In this document: positions 23,846 through 34,644 of the stretch, piece by piece
Layout of the letters: each line of letters begins with the position of its first letter
How positions within the stretch are numbered: position 1 is the stretch's first letter
Notes under the pieces: model-generated
Seen by the model: the letters and a program-made list of their open reading frames with translations, nothing else
Databases searched by the model: none
Told to the model about the DNA's origin: nothing
Position numbers and translations under genes: made by a program
Source of the DNA: Cristatella mucedo
Lineage: Eukaryota > Bryozoa > Phylactolaemata > Cristatellidae
NCBI GenBank assembly: GCA_009760855.2
Contig: WPIO01000259.1
Coordinates: forward strand, 1-64,000
Reading direction: 5' to 3'
Length of the DNA: 64,000 nucleotides

Positions 23846-24350
23846 TGCCGGTTGAGCAAAGGATACAGAGCAAAGTTCTTACGCTGACCCACAAGGCCCG
23901 CACGGCTTTGATCCTTCGTACCTAGCTGAACTGCTGCATCAGTTTCAGCCTGTTCGCACCCTCAGGTCCTGTGTGGACAATAAATTAGCTGTCCCATTCC
24001 TCCGCTTAAAGACAGTTAGCGACAGAAGCTTTAGCTCTGCAGGTCCTAGACTGTGGAACTCGCTTCCACAATTCTTACGCAACGACAACTACTCTCCTAC
24101 TGCCGACTATGGCACATCTTTTTCAGCGGTCCTGAGCTGCTACTTCTATGCTACTCACTATCTCAACTGCTCTCCTGACTCTGCTATACATCCCACGTTT
24201 GCTTTGTTGCGTGAGACGAAGTCTGTTGGCTACCGAATGCGTACCGAAAGCCGCTTAGGCTGTGAGTGCTCTATACAAAGCTCTCCTGCGTAACACCCAC
24301 ATGGTCTTTATGACTTTGTGGAGTTACTGAAGGAGATACATTGCATTTCA
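23846..24350 (+). mobile_element. LINE L-B 3' end
   Basis: Codes the L-B C-terminus (LAVPFLRLKTVSDRSF, AGPRLWNSLPQFLR) at about 23980-24085 and then the 3' untranslated region to the (TTACA)-type end near 24345. It ties the repeated 280-base block (also at 18288, 35609 and 42795) to the LINE family. Confidence 0.8.
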
Positions 24351-24354
24351 AGCA

Positions 24355-24885
24355 GCAAAGGGAAAGTGAGAAGCATAGCCGGGTCAGCAGAGCAGTCGAG
24401 GTAGTGATGTAGCATGTAAGTAGCAGCTCAGCGTGGCAGGCATGGATGTGCCACAGTCAGCAGCAGGAGAGTAGCCGTAGTAGCGTAAGAATTGCGGAAG
24501 TGAGGTCCATAGTCTAGGACCTGCAGAGCAAAGGTTTCTGTCGCCAACGGTCTCTCGGCGGAAGAATGGAACAGCTAATTTATTGCCCCCACAGTCACCC
24601 GAGAGCATGCGGATGCTGAAACCGGTACAGCTATTCAGCTAGGACACACGTGGAAGCTCAGATGTGACCTTGCTACCTCGGCGGTCGCTAGCCTTGCACC
24701 TCTACGTCGCGTGCCATTTATAAGCATTATGGGATCGCACGCTGACGGATAGAAGCGCGAAGGGCTACTTCTTGGGGGTGGGGCTTGGAATGTGGACCGG
24801 ATGTGGGGCAGCTTCTTCGGCGCTTCGTGCGACACAATGGTGCCGGCACAGTGGTGCCGTGGTGCAGTGGTGCAATGGCATATCT
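24355..24885 (-). repeat. Segmental duplication, copy 1 (L-B 3' end plus unique flank)
   Basis: Bases 24355-24625 are an inverted L-B 3' end (NKLAVPFFRRETVGDRNL, AGPRLWTSLPQFLR on the minus strand). The next 260 bases (GGTCGCTAGCC, TATAAGCATTATGGGATCGC, GCAGCTTCTTCGGCGCTTCG) are not LINE. The whole block recurs at 25757-26265. Confidence 0.85.
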
Positions 24886-24889
24886 CCTG

Positions 24890-25750
24890 TCGAATCAGCT
24901 CGAAATCTAGGTGTCATATTCCAAAGCGACCTCTCGTTAGACGATCATATCAGCTCCACAGTCAAATCTGCCTATTTTCAGCTTCATAACATTGCTAAAA
25001 TTCGGGCTTGTTTAGATAAAGATACCACGTCCAAGCTGGTCCATGCATTCGTGACATCCCGTCTCGACTTCTGCAACTCACTGCTTACTGGCCTACCAGC
25101 ATGTGCGATCAGGCGTTTGCAGCTGGTACATAACTCTGCAGCTATGCTTGTCTCTCGTGAGCGTCGCAGTTGCCACATTACTCCACTTCTCGCCGACCTG
25201 CATTGGCTACCAGTCAAGCGACGGATTGACTTCGAGGTTTTGTCGCTCACTTTTAGGTCCCTTCATTCTATGGCTCCAGCCTATCTCTCAGATATACTAC
25301 CCCATCAGGCTAAGCATTGTACCACACGCTTTTCGGAATCCAGCAGTCTACAAATACCTCGTGCAAACCTTAAATCCTTTGGAGACATTTAGTTCGTATA
25401 CTCCCAAAGCCTGGAACTCCCTCCCGACCTGCGTCAGAACATCCCCTGACCTGACCACATTTGAAAGGAACTTCAAAACACACCTATATAGGACAGCATT
25501 TAGTGGGTCTCTGTGATTCGTCCTTGATGTGCTTATGCGTGCTGACACTGTGCATGCTGCCACTAACCACGTTTGCATGCTGACCCTGTGCATGTCACCC
25601 CTAACCATACTATTCATTTCGTTTGTTTTTCAAGCATGATTTTACTTACCATTCAATTGCATTTCCCTTTGCAGCAAATGTAAAGCGCCTAGAAAGAGAT
25701 TAAGTTCTCTGAGGGCGCTTTATCAAGTACATTATTGTTATTATTGTTAT
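24890..25750 (+). mobile_element. LINE L-A, 5' truncated
   Basis: Starts at ISPVESARNLGVIFQ, runs through SRLDFCNSLLTGLPACA and LHWLPVKRRIDF, then a frameshift near 25388, SYTPKAWNSLPTCVRTSP, TFERNFKTHLYRTAF, a stop, the 3' untranslated region, the stem-loop and (ATT)n at 25735-25752. It sits between the two copies of the 24.4/25.8-kb duplication. Confidence 0.85.
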
Positions 25751-25756
25751 TAAAGT

Positions 25757-26265
25757 GAGAAGCATATCCGGGTCAGCAGAGCAGTCGAGGTAGTGATGTG
25801 GGGTGGAAGTGGCAGCTCAGCGTGGCTGGAATGGATGTGCCATAGTCGGCAGCAGGAGAGTGGCTGTAGTTGCGTAATAATTGTGGAAGTGAGGTTCACA
25901 GTCTAGGACCTGCAGAGCAAAGGTTTCTGTAGCCAACGGCCTTTCGGTGGAGGAATGGAACAGCTAATTTATTGCCCCTGCAGTTGCCTGCGACACGAAG
26001 AGGCTGAAACCGGTACAGCTATTCAGCTAGGAAGTACGTGGGAGCTCAGATGTGGCCTTGCCGTCTCGGCGGTCGCTAGCCGTGCACCTCTACGTCGCGT
26101 GCCATATATAAGCATTATGGGATCGCACGCTGTCGGATCGAAGCTCGAAGGGCTACTTCTTGAGGGTGGGGCTTGGAATGTGGACCGGATGTGGTGCAGC
26201 TTCTTCGGCGCTTCGTGCGACGCAGTGGTGCCGGCGCAGTGGTGCAATGGTGCCGTGGCCCGAAT
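25757..26265 (-). repeat. Segmental duplication, copy 2
   Basis: Matches 24400-24885 across both the inverted L-B part and the non-LINE flank, diverging by scattered substitutions and small indels near the GTGGTGCAATGG microrepeat at the right end. Confidence 0.85.
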
Positions 26266-26929
26266 TACTCTATCATTTACGCACGAAGACATTCGCATCT
26301 CGCCGAGCACAATTAGCGCGCGTACGCTGACGTACCGCTCCTACGCTGCCAGCGCCGGGAAGTCCCGCCGCACGCGATTTCGTAGCGCATTTGTCAGGCT
26401 TCGCCGCCGTACTTCCGCGTCCTGCACGACAAAGGCCAATCGTCAGCGTCGCCTATTGGGGCTTAGGGCCGGAGCCGCGGACGCATTTCTTTATCTGCGC
26501 TGGTAAAGCAGGACGGGGAGCTCATTCCGGTCTGTGCGCCGGGCGAGATGCATTGCTGGCAATCGGGGAGTTTCGAGCGGTGCTAATCGCTTACTCAGTC
26601 TGAGGACTTTCATCTCGGGCTAGGCAACCTGACTGGGTCGCTGCTAGCGGACAGCAAGCTGCTGAGCACGAAGGTGTGTATGTCACTGCGACTGTCCAGG
26701 TACGTGTATGTCACTGCGACTGTAACTCCACCAGTGCCGCCGGACCTGTACCGCCGCTGCACTCTCCTATTTGCCTCGCGACGCCGGCAAAAACTGCCTC
26801 GGACTTTGGGCGAGGTGTCTTGGATGACTCGCACGCGATTCCCTGGACTATTCAGGCTCACGTTTTTCGGAAACTCACTTTAGTGCTTGGATCGTTTACT
26901 ACGGGATCTGCAGGGACGATCTCGGGTTC
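26266..26929. other. GC-rich flank, no gene recognised
   Basis: A short direct repeat GTGTATGTCACTGCGACTGT occurs at about 26674 and 26705. Open frames on both strands have no motif. Part may be 5' sequence of the following L-A copy. Confidence 0.4.
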
Positions 26930-27940
26930 CACACGGGATATTTGCTTCGGGTATACAACGACCTACTTAGGAATGCAGACATGGGTAGAGTGTCTCTTCT
27001 TGTTTTGCTCGATCTTTCGGCAGCTTTTGATACCATCGATCACAAAGTACTTCTAGAGCGCCTCTCATCTCGCCTGGGCATCACTGGCACTGCTCTGCAG
27101 TGGTTCAGGTCCTATCTCAGTGGGAGACTCCAGAGTGTTGACGTGAATGGACAAAGATCATCTGAGGTACCTCTAAAATATGGAGTACCTCAGGGCTCTG
27201 TGCTAGGTCCGGTCCTTTTCACCGTTTATACTCTCCCTCTCGCTGATGTGATTGCCAAGCACAATCTAGGCTTTCACTTCTATGCGGATGACACTCAGTT
27301 GTACCTTTGCTTTGATCCCTCCCAGCCTTCGAGCACCTCAAATTCTCTCAACTCACTTGCTGCATGCATTGATGACATCCGATCATGGATGGCAGCAAAT
27401 TTTCTAAAACTAAACGATGATAAAACTAACTTACTAGTTATGGGCAAACCTAGTGTTATTCAGAAATTGGAAAGGCTGACTTTCAAAATTGGCTCTGCCA
27501 GCATATCTCCAGTTGCATCAGCTCGAAATCTAGGTGTCATATTCCAAAGCGACCTCTCGTTAGACGACCATATCAGCTCCACAGTCAAATCAGCCTATTT
27601 TCAGCTTCATAACATTGCTAAAATTAGGGCTTGTTTAGATAAGGATACCACGTCCAAGTTGGTCCATGCATTCGTGACATCTCGTCTCGACTTCTGCAAC
27701 TCACTGCTTACTGGCCTACCAGCATGTGCGATCAGGCGATTGCAGCTGGTGCAAAACTCTGCAGCTAGGCTTGTCTGTCGTGAGCGTCTCAGTTGCCACA
27801 TTACTCCACTTCTCGCCGACCTGCACTGGTTACCAGTCAAGCAACGTATTGACTTCAGGTTTTGTCGCTCACTTTTAGGTCTCTTCATTCTATGGCTCCA
27901 GCCTATCTTTCAGATATACTACCCCATCAGGCAAAGCATC
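26930..27940 (+). mobile_element. LINE L-A reverse transcriptase, longest open copy
   Basis: An uninterrupted stretch of about 340 codons: VSLLVLLDLSAAFDTIDHK, LQWFRSYLSGRLQ, YGVPQGSVLGPVLFTVY, FYADDTQLYLCF (intact catalytic Asp-Asp), NFLKLNDDKTNLLVMG, ARNLGVIFQSDLSLDDH, SRLDFCNSLLTGLP, CHITPLLADLHWLPV. It lacks the endonuclease and is cut near 27935, in the LSDILPHQAKH region, by unrelated sequence and a (TA)n tract. This is the best representative of L-A in the window. Confidence 0.9.
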
Positions 27941-28022
27941 GATGCAGAGACCTGCATATTGGCTGCATAAGCAGAGTCTTACTTGGATCAGGAGACACAT
28001 TTCAGTGGTACATACAGCTGGC

Positions 28023-28023
<1 letters not shown>

Positions 28024-28110
<87 letters not shown>
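28024..28110. repeat. (TA)n microsatellite
   Basis: About 87 bases of TA repeats separating the L-A coding part from a diverged L-A 3' end. Confidence 0.95.
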
Positions 28111-28113
<3 letters not shown>

Positions 28114-28214
28114 TACACACAATACATACAGCTGGCATGCGTACACGGAAAGCATCTGGTTAGGCTGCGTCCACATAACCCGAAGGCTTACTTCAAGAGC
28201 TCTGCCTTCTAATG

Positions 28215-28465
28215 GTCACAGCATTTAGTGGTCCCTGTGATTCGACATTTATGTGCTTATGCGTGCTGACAATGTGCATGCTGCCACTAACCCTACTTGT
28301 ATGTTGACCTTGTGCATGTGACCCCTAACCGTGTTATTCTTGTTATTTATTGAGCAAGCTACCACTAACTATTCTATCGTGCTTCCTTTGCATGAAAATT
28401 TAAAGTGCCAGGAAAGAGATTGAATTCTTCGAGGGCACTATGGCAAATGGGTTTATTATTATTAT
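28215..28465 (+). mobile_element. L-A-like 3' end, diverged
   Basis: ACAGCATTTAGTGG, TGTGCTTATGCGTGCTGACA, CACTAACTATTCTATCGTGC, a diverged stem-loop (AAGTGCCAGGAAAGAG ... GAGGGCACT) and (TTA)n at 28452-28465. It belongs to the same divergent subgroup as 23402-23610. Confidence 0.7.
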
Positions 28466-28554
28466 TTAAAAATCTGAGTAGGGACACAGGTTTCAGCTGT
28501 ATACAATAAAAGTATTATCTTAATCTCGGGCTCCAACAGCGAGAAAAGTACTTA

Positions 28555-28593
<39 letters not shown>

Positions 28594-29447
28594 AGGTGTC
28601 ATATTCCAAAGCGACCTCTCGTTAGACGACCATATCAGCTCCACAGTCAAATCCGCCTATTTTCAGCTTTATAACATTGCTAAAATTCGGGCTTGCTTAG
28701 ATAAAGATACCACGTCCAAGTTGGTCCATGCATTCGTGACATCCCGTCTTGACTTCTGCAACTCACTGCTTACTGGCCTACCAGCATGTGCGATCAGGCG
28801 ATTGCAGCTGGTGCAAAACTCTGCAGCTAGGCTTGTCTGTCGTGAGCGTCGCAGTTGCCACATTACTCCACTTCTCGCCGACCTGCACTGGCTACCAGTC
28901 AAGCAACGGATTGACTTCAAGGTTTTGTCGCTCACTTTTAGGTCTTTTCACTCTATGGCTCCAGCCTATCTTTCGGATATACTACCCCATCAGGCCAAGC
29001 ATCGTGCCACCCGCTTTTCGGAATCCAACAGTCTAGAAATACCTCATACAAACCTTAAATCCTTTGGAGACCGTGCATTTAGTTCATATGCTCCCAAAGC
29101 CTGGAACTGCCTTCCGACCTGCGTCAGAACATCTCCTGACCTGACCACATTTAAAAGGAACCTAAAAACACACCTATTTAGGACAGCATTTAGTGGGTCC
29201 CTGTGATTCGTCCTTAATGTGCTTATGCGTGCTGACACTGTGCATGCTGCCACTAACCACGTTTGCATGCTGACCCTGTGCATGTCACCCCTAACCATAC
29301 TATTCATTTCGTTTGTTTTTCAAGCATGATTTTACTTACCATTCAATTGTATTTCACTTTGCAGCAAATGTAAAGCGCCCGGAGAGAGATTAAGTTCTCT
29401 GAGGGCGCTTTATCAAGTGAATTATTATTGTTGTTATTATTATTATA
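28594..29447 (+). mobile_element. LINE L-A, 5' truncated, intact C-terminus
   Basis: Starts in a (TA)n tract at GGTGTCATATTCCAAAGCG and runs without a break through SRLDFCNSLLTGLPACA, LHWLPVKQRIDF, LSDILPHQAKHRATR, SSYAPKAWNCLP and THLFRTAFSGSL to a stop at 29206, then the full 3' untranslated region, stem-loop and (ATT)n to 29447. Low damage suggests a young copy. Confidence 0.85.
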
Positions 29448-29474
29448 CATATACATCTTCCGGTTTTTTACAGA

Positions 29475-30182
29475 AAAAGAGCTATTCTGAAGAGCCTTCA
29501 TTTTAAAATCCAAGTACTGTCACGACACGAAATAGCATTGACGACATGACCACCTCAGCCTCCAACTCAGCAGCCTATCCACCGATATGGGCATACAACA
29601 GCAATTCGAGTGCAGACGACTCGTTTCACCGGAACGGCTTCACGCCGGCCGTTTCCTCAAACCGCCAAGTCATCGGGTTGCCTCCTCGCCGCGAGATCTA
29701 TCAACACCCGCCGCCGGCATTCCCAGCGTTCCCAACGTTTCCGCCATTTCAGCGCACCGTCCCGCGCTCGGTTGCCACGCCACCAAACTTTGCGTGGCTG
29801 CTGCAGCTGCCGGTGCGCACCTCGGCCGCAGTTCCCGACTTTCCCGCGGTATCCGCACTGAAGCCCTTCGCATGGCCGCAGCCATGGAAAGTCCCCCAGG
29901 TTATGAGTTATGATAAATTCGCGGATGTTAATTTCGCCCCCTGGGATAGGGACTGGAAGGTTACTCTCTCGCCGGTTGAGCTCCAGCAGAGCTGTCGCAG
30001 CAAGTGCACGACCGTTTCGGTGATCTGCTGGCCGCTGCCGTTGGCTTTTCTCGTCGCATTGATTGCATTGCTGACCTACAAGCGAAGAATGTACCGCCGC
30101 TACAACGAATGCCCGTCGCAGGAAAAGGAAACGATTGCGATAAAAAAGAGAGAGGAGCGACTAAGAGAGGCTTTCGCCGAGG
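29475..30182 (+). CDS. Probable exon of a Pro-rich single-pass membrane protein
   Basis: The ATG at 29546 opens 212 codons to a consensus donor (GAGG/GTAAGT) at 30182/30183. A pyrimidine-AG acceptor (TTTTTTACAG) at 29474 may start the exon. The product has a Ser/Pro/Phe-rich N-terminal region (about residues 1-130, with PAFPAFPTFPPFQR), a juxtamembrane CRSKC, a hydrophobic segment ICWPLPLAFLVALIALL near residues 165-182, a basic stop-transfer stretch (YKRRMYRR), then a charged helix (KKREERLREAF). There is no cleavable signal peptide, so the topology is open; the basic flank favours a cytosolic C-terminus. The family is not recognised. Later exons were not found. Confidence 0.5.
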
Positions 30183-30761
30183 GTAAGTAGCGAGCCCACG
30201 AATTCTCTATATTTGGTCAATCGATTTAAAAGCAACAAGTTGCTTCATATAACCTCAGTGGTCCAACCCAAACTGGCTGCATTGCTAAGGCATCCGAGCC
30301 ACAATTGTGGTCTACAGGTTACTTGCCAGACACGCACCGACGTGCATGCATGCACTGACTTCCCAACAAACTCGCTAACAAACTGTAGACTGAGTTGGAT
30401 AGAATTGTGTGCGTGCAAGTATGAGCCGGCGTATATCACGCTTTTAGGTCGTACACGCGCTGTATATTTAGGTTCTAAAATTCGAGTAAGAGCAAGACGC
30501 TTTATGAAATTACAGTTTGATGTCTAGGTGCGATTTGTGGCAACCGAATATATGAGACTTCATCTTCTACATCGGAGTCTTCGCAACGAGACGTTCGAGT
30601 CTCTTTCTACCAAATGATTACGTAATGATCACATAATGATTACATAATGATTACGTAGGGCGCATCTCGTGTTCAAGTACTTACTGTGGCCTTTCTCAGG
30701 CGGCAGAATCCGCAAGCTACCTCCGCGACTCGGTAGAGGTGTGACCGGGTGACCACGTGAT
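30183..30761. other. Candidate intron/intergenic
   Basis: Starts with the donor of the preceding exon. It contains four tandem 11-mers (ATGATTACGTA-type) at 30613-30656 and no coding motif. Confidence 0.4.
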
Positions 30762-31425
30762 AATAATAATAATAATAATAATATTGCACTTGATAAAGCG
30801 CCCTCAGAGAACTTAATCTCTTTCTAGGCGCTTTACATTTGCTGCAAAGTGATACGCAATAGAATAGTAAGTAAAATCATGCTTGAAAAACAAACAAAAT
30901 GAATAACATGGTTAGGGGTGACATGCACTGGGTCAGCATGCAAATGTGGTTAGTGGCAGCATGAACAGTGTCAGCACGCATAAGCACATCGAGGACGAAT
31001 CACAAGGACCCACTAAATGCTGTCCTAAATAGGAATGTTTTTAAGTTTCTTTTAAATGTGGTCAGGTCAGGGGATGTTCTGATGCAGGTCGGGAGGGAGT
31101 TCCAGGCTGTGGGAGCATACGAGCTAAATGCACGGTCTCCAAAGGATTTAAGGTTTGTACGAGGTATTTCTAGACTGTTGGATTCCGAAAAGCGAGTGGT
31201 ACGATGCTTTGCCTGATGGGGTAGTATCTCTGAAAGATAGGCTGGAGCCATAGAATGAAGAGACCTAAAGTGAGCGACAAAACCTTGAAGTCAATCCGTT
31301 GCTTGACTGGTAACCAGTGCAGGTCGGCGAGAAGTGGAGTAATGTGGCAACTGCGACGCTCACGGCAGACAAGCCTAGCTGCAGAGTTTTGCACCAGCTG
31401 CAATCGCCTGATCGCACATGCTGGT
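30762..31425 (-). mobile_element. LINE L-A, 5' truncated
   Basis: (AAT)n at 30762-30784, stem-loop, 3' untranslated region, then the ORF C-terminus (FSSYAPTAWNSLPTC, TFKRNLKTFLFRTAF) and CHITPLLADLHWLPV in a second frame. It ends at the CAIRRLQLVQNSAARLV region, where a GTGATACGATCAC minisatellite takes over. Confidence 0.85.
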
Positions 31426-31515
31426 GATACGATCACCAAGCGATCGCACATGCTGGTGATACGATCACATGCTGGTGATACGATACACTTGGTGATACGA
31501 TCACCAAGTGATCCG
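31415..31515. repeat. Minisatellite GCTGGTGATACGATCAC
   Basis: Four to five copies of CATGCTGGTGATACGATCAC and the related TTGGTGATACGATCACCAAG. Each unit contains TTGGTGAT and ATCACCAAG and is partly self-complementary. It appears to have grown out of the L-A GCACATGCTGGT sequence. Confidence 0.8.
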
Positions 31516-31951
31516 GCGACCCTTCGACACTGTGATGGCATTTTAATGACGCCTATCGTGCTGCCTCGTGGCCCCCTGGTGCAAGCGCGAATGCCCGCAC
31601 GAGGTTGGCGTTAAGTTTCCCTGTCAACTTTTACTGCGAGCATATTTGAACTGACGACTGAAGCATTTATAATTCGTGACGGCAATGACCAAATGAGCGC
31701 CGGCGAGGTGGCTCTTTCAGGTTTTCTTGCCGGCGCAACGGTCTTTACATAGCGTATCACGATTTTTTACGATCTTTACTTTTCACGATTTCAATTCAGC
31801 ATGTTGTAGTGGGAGACTGAAGGCACCACTATACGTGAACTTCTACGAGGCAAGAGATGTTATAGCAAAGCAATTATTAAATTAAATAACGCAATTAAAT
31901 AGCGAAAATATTACTATCAATATATATATATATATTACTACGATATATTAC

Positions 31952-31995
<44 letters not shown>

Positions 31996-32135
31996 CGTAT
32001 CCTACTGCAGATCATATAGAGTACAGAAAACTGCAATATATCTCCTTTATGATTCCACATAGCCACACAGACCAATTCGGTAATACTTGGGAGAATTTTC
32101 TGCAAGGCCAACGAAGTATAAGCGGCGTATCGGTT
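31516..32135. other. Intergenic with (TA)n
   Basis: No coding signal. (TA)n tracts lie at 31919-31935 and 31956-31994. Confidence 0.5.
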
Positions 32136-32139
32136 TGCA

Positions 32140-32325
32140 CTGCACGGCGTATCGGTATGCACTGCACGCGGAAGCCAAAAGGCTTGATATCCAGCATCAA
32201 AGAGAAAGTGAGAAGCATAGCGGAGTTAGGAGGGCATTAGAGGCAGTGATTAGTGTGGAAGCGGCATCTCAGAACGGCTTAAAAGGATATGCCATAGTCG
32301 GCAGTAGGAGAGTACGTTCAAACAA
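32140..32325 (-). mobile_element. L-B 3' end fragment
   Basis: Contains the reverse complement of the L-B end: CAAAGAGAAAGTGAGAAGCATAG, GGCATCTCAGAAC and ATGCCATAGTCGGCAGTAGGAGAG. It is more diverged than the copies at 18288 and 24080. Confidence 0.7.
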
Positions 32326-32528
32326 TTGTGACTTAAACCACGAAAGTACGTCTTCATCCAAACAGATCGTTCTTCTCAATCGTTCACGTAGGATGCCGTG
32401 ATCAATCGTGTCGAGCACAGCTGATAGACCCAAAAGGTATAGGACAGCAACATTCCCGTAATCGTTTGTGCGTAGAATGTCATGGGTTGCATTCTTTTAT
32501 TAATGTCTCCTATATGTGTGCTATCACA

Positions 32529-32721
32529 GCTGCTGCAATTCGTTTTGAATACAGGCACTGACCTTCAGGACTCCACTCGGCAGACCAAGTTATTGAAAGA
32601 GATCTCTGCAATAACTGACGTCGCCGCTCAATATCGGACTCTTTCACGAAAGCGAAACTATCTGGGTCAAAAAACGGTCGCCAATACCGTGGTAGAGGTC
32701 AGTGATGTAGTGACCGCTTGA
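32529..32721 (+). CDS. Candidate exon, helical polar protein
   Basis: After a good acceptor (GTGTGCTATCACAG) the frame reads LLQFVLNTGTDLQDSTRQTK, a polar helix-like stretch, then VANTVVEVSDVV and a stop at 32721; an alternative donor GAG/GTCAGT lies near 32697. Composition looks coding, but no family is recognised and no partner exon is assigned. It could be the end of the gene starting at 29475, or chance. Confidence 0.25.
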
Positions 32722-32853
32722 GGCGACCGTCGTGGCTGCGTAAGCTGAACGTAAGCTGGACTCTGTGCCAACCTCAAGTCACGTGGACGTGGCTTGACCT
32801 GGCGTGACTTGACCATGCTGCCCCGATCTCTTCTTTTTTTCTCGTAAAACGCG

Positions 32854-32975
32854 TAATAATAATTATAATAATAATAATGCACTTGATAAAGTGCCCTCAG
32901 AGAACTCAATCTCTCTTCAGGCCCTTTACATTTGCAGCAAAGGGAAATGCAATTGAATGGTGAGTAACGTCATGC
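32854..32975 (-). mobile_element. L-A solo tail
   Basis: (AAT)n-type complement, stem-loop (AAAGTGCCCTCAGAGAA ... TTCAGGCCCTTTA) and about 50 bases more. The total is near 120 bases. Confidence 0.8.
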
Positions 32976-33954
32976 GTACCATAGCTTTTCAGTACTCTGC
33001 TGAGAGGTTCCCAGCCTGTCGCGGTGTGTCACAGCTCGGTAGCTCAAGCGATGCCGCTCTCCACGCGACTCTACAGATATTGCACTGTTTCTCGCATTCT
33101 TTCATCAGATCTTACATAACGTTTTTATCAAAGGACCTAGCAATAAGCGAGGTCGTACGCAGACGAAAAAAGGCGGCCGTCCAAATTGGAGGCTCTAGAC
33201 ATTAGTGGCTGGTTCGCGGACGCAAATCAAATGGCCACGCGATTCGGTAAAGCACGAAGACGAAGCGACACAGCCAGCGACGGGGCCAGGACGACGAGGC
33301 CAGGACGACGAGGCCAGGACGACTCTGGCTGCTTACCGAACTGGACCAATTTAATTGCAAAGACTCGGCGCCATTCGATACTCGAGCAAGTGACACGTGA
33401 CACGAGCAAGTGCACTTTAAGCATACTTTCAGATTGTCAGGAAAGTGGAAAATAAAATAGACTACGCTGTTAGTGGGACTTCGGCAGCAGCGAGAGATTT
33501 TTTGGTGCGATCTCTAGTCCCTTCATACGTGCTCCACAAGAAAAGTGTCAACTTGGTGAAACGTGTACGGTTTAGTGTACTTCTGTATGCGACTACACGT
33601 GGACTAAATAGGTTATGCAACAGAGATTTTTCATTAGTGATCTGAAAGCCAGAGCCACTAGAGAGCGGTGTGCACGCTGCGAACAAGCGTACACACAATC
33701 CGTGATAGTCCGTGACAATCCCATGCTCACTGAGCACGGGCTTGTCATGGTTATGTAAGGCTTATTTTCCTATCAACTCCAAATCAGAAGAGAGCGTCGT
33801 CCGTCGGCATTCAGCTCCAGGCAATCGAATCTCTCCTAATTAAAGCAGAAAATTCTGTAGTTCCGTCACGCGGCAAGATGGCATCCTTCCGTCAAGCAGC
33901 AAGAAGGCATGGTGATGTCAGCTATGACTCAGCGAAGCAAGTACTAAGCTCTCG
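32976..33954. other. Intergenic, small repeats
   Basis: Three copies of a 15-base unit (GGCCAGGACGACGA) lie at 33280-33320. A block at 33835-33950 resembles 50375-50495 (TAATTAAAGC ... AAAGCAAGT). No gene was seen. Confidence 0.4.
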
Positions 33955-34145
33955 TAATAATAATAAGACATTCTTATAGCGCCCACAGAGAACTTAATCT
34001 CATTCTAAGCACGTTACTAATGCTGCAAAGGAAGCATGGTCGAAAGATAAGTGGCAGGCACCGTGCCCAATGACAGCAAGCATAACTAGTTAGAGATCAC
34101 ATGCACAGGGTCAGGTGGCAAATGTGGTTAGTGGTTGCATGCGCA
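33955..34145 (-). mobile_element. Diverged L-A-like tail
   Basis: AATAATAATAAGACATTCTT, then GCGCCCACAGAGAACTTAAT, a CTGCAAAGG landmark, and GATCACATGCACAGGGTCA in the L-A order but with many differences. It is a related older subfamily. Confidence 0.65.
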
Positions 34146-34177
34146 AGTGCAGGAACTCGAGAGATTTGAAGTTCGTT

Positions 34178-34350
34178 TGAAACATGGATCGTCATGGCGG
34201 GCAAGGTAAGGTAGTTGCTTTTCTCGACCTCGGTCCCTAGGTCGTGGGTTCGAATCTTGCAGTGGGGGGTGATTCTGTATCGCCACTGCAAGAGGTGAGA
34301 ATAGCAGTAAAGCTTTTCTGTCGCTATACAAAAAGAGGCTGTTAAATCAA
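34178..34350 (+). mobile_element. tRNA-derived SINE
   Basis: An A-box-like TGGCGGGCAAGGTAAGG (about 34195) and a B-box GTGGGTTCGAATC (34244-34256) sit at tRNA-like spacing, followed by a non-tRNA body ending TTCTGTCGCTATACAAAAAG. The same body follows the tRNA-like head at 48455-48625 (minus) and occurs alone at 54548-54600. Confidence 0.75.
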
Positions 34351-34644
34351 TTAGTATTTCGTAGATCAATAAGGAACAATATACTCTATTGTATACAAAT
34401 TGTATACTTATTGAATGAATAATTATATTGTAGACAAATAAGGAGAAAAATGGTGCGAAGCGAAGCCTGATGAGAAGCAATTAAAACAGGTTTACCCTGC
34501 AAGCAAGAGACCAAACTGACCTACGAGTGCTTTACAAGCAAACAACAAAGACGAGAGGTCACTAAGTGACTCGAGAGAGTGACAGAGAGAGAGTGTGCAA
34601 GTTTACTCGTGCAGCAGTTGCTACTTTTGCGATTGATAAAATTA

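Noticed and set aside
28024-28176. Tyr/Ile-rich frames
   Set aside because: Translations of (TA)n tracts; the same applies at 23217, 31919, 50507 and 55490.
29587-29913. Alternative frames over the Pro-rich membrane-protein exon
   Set aside because: Shadow frames of GC-rich coding sequence. Only the 29546 frame has an ATG, an anchor and an in-frame donor.
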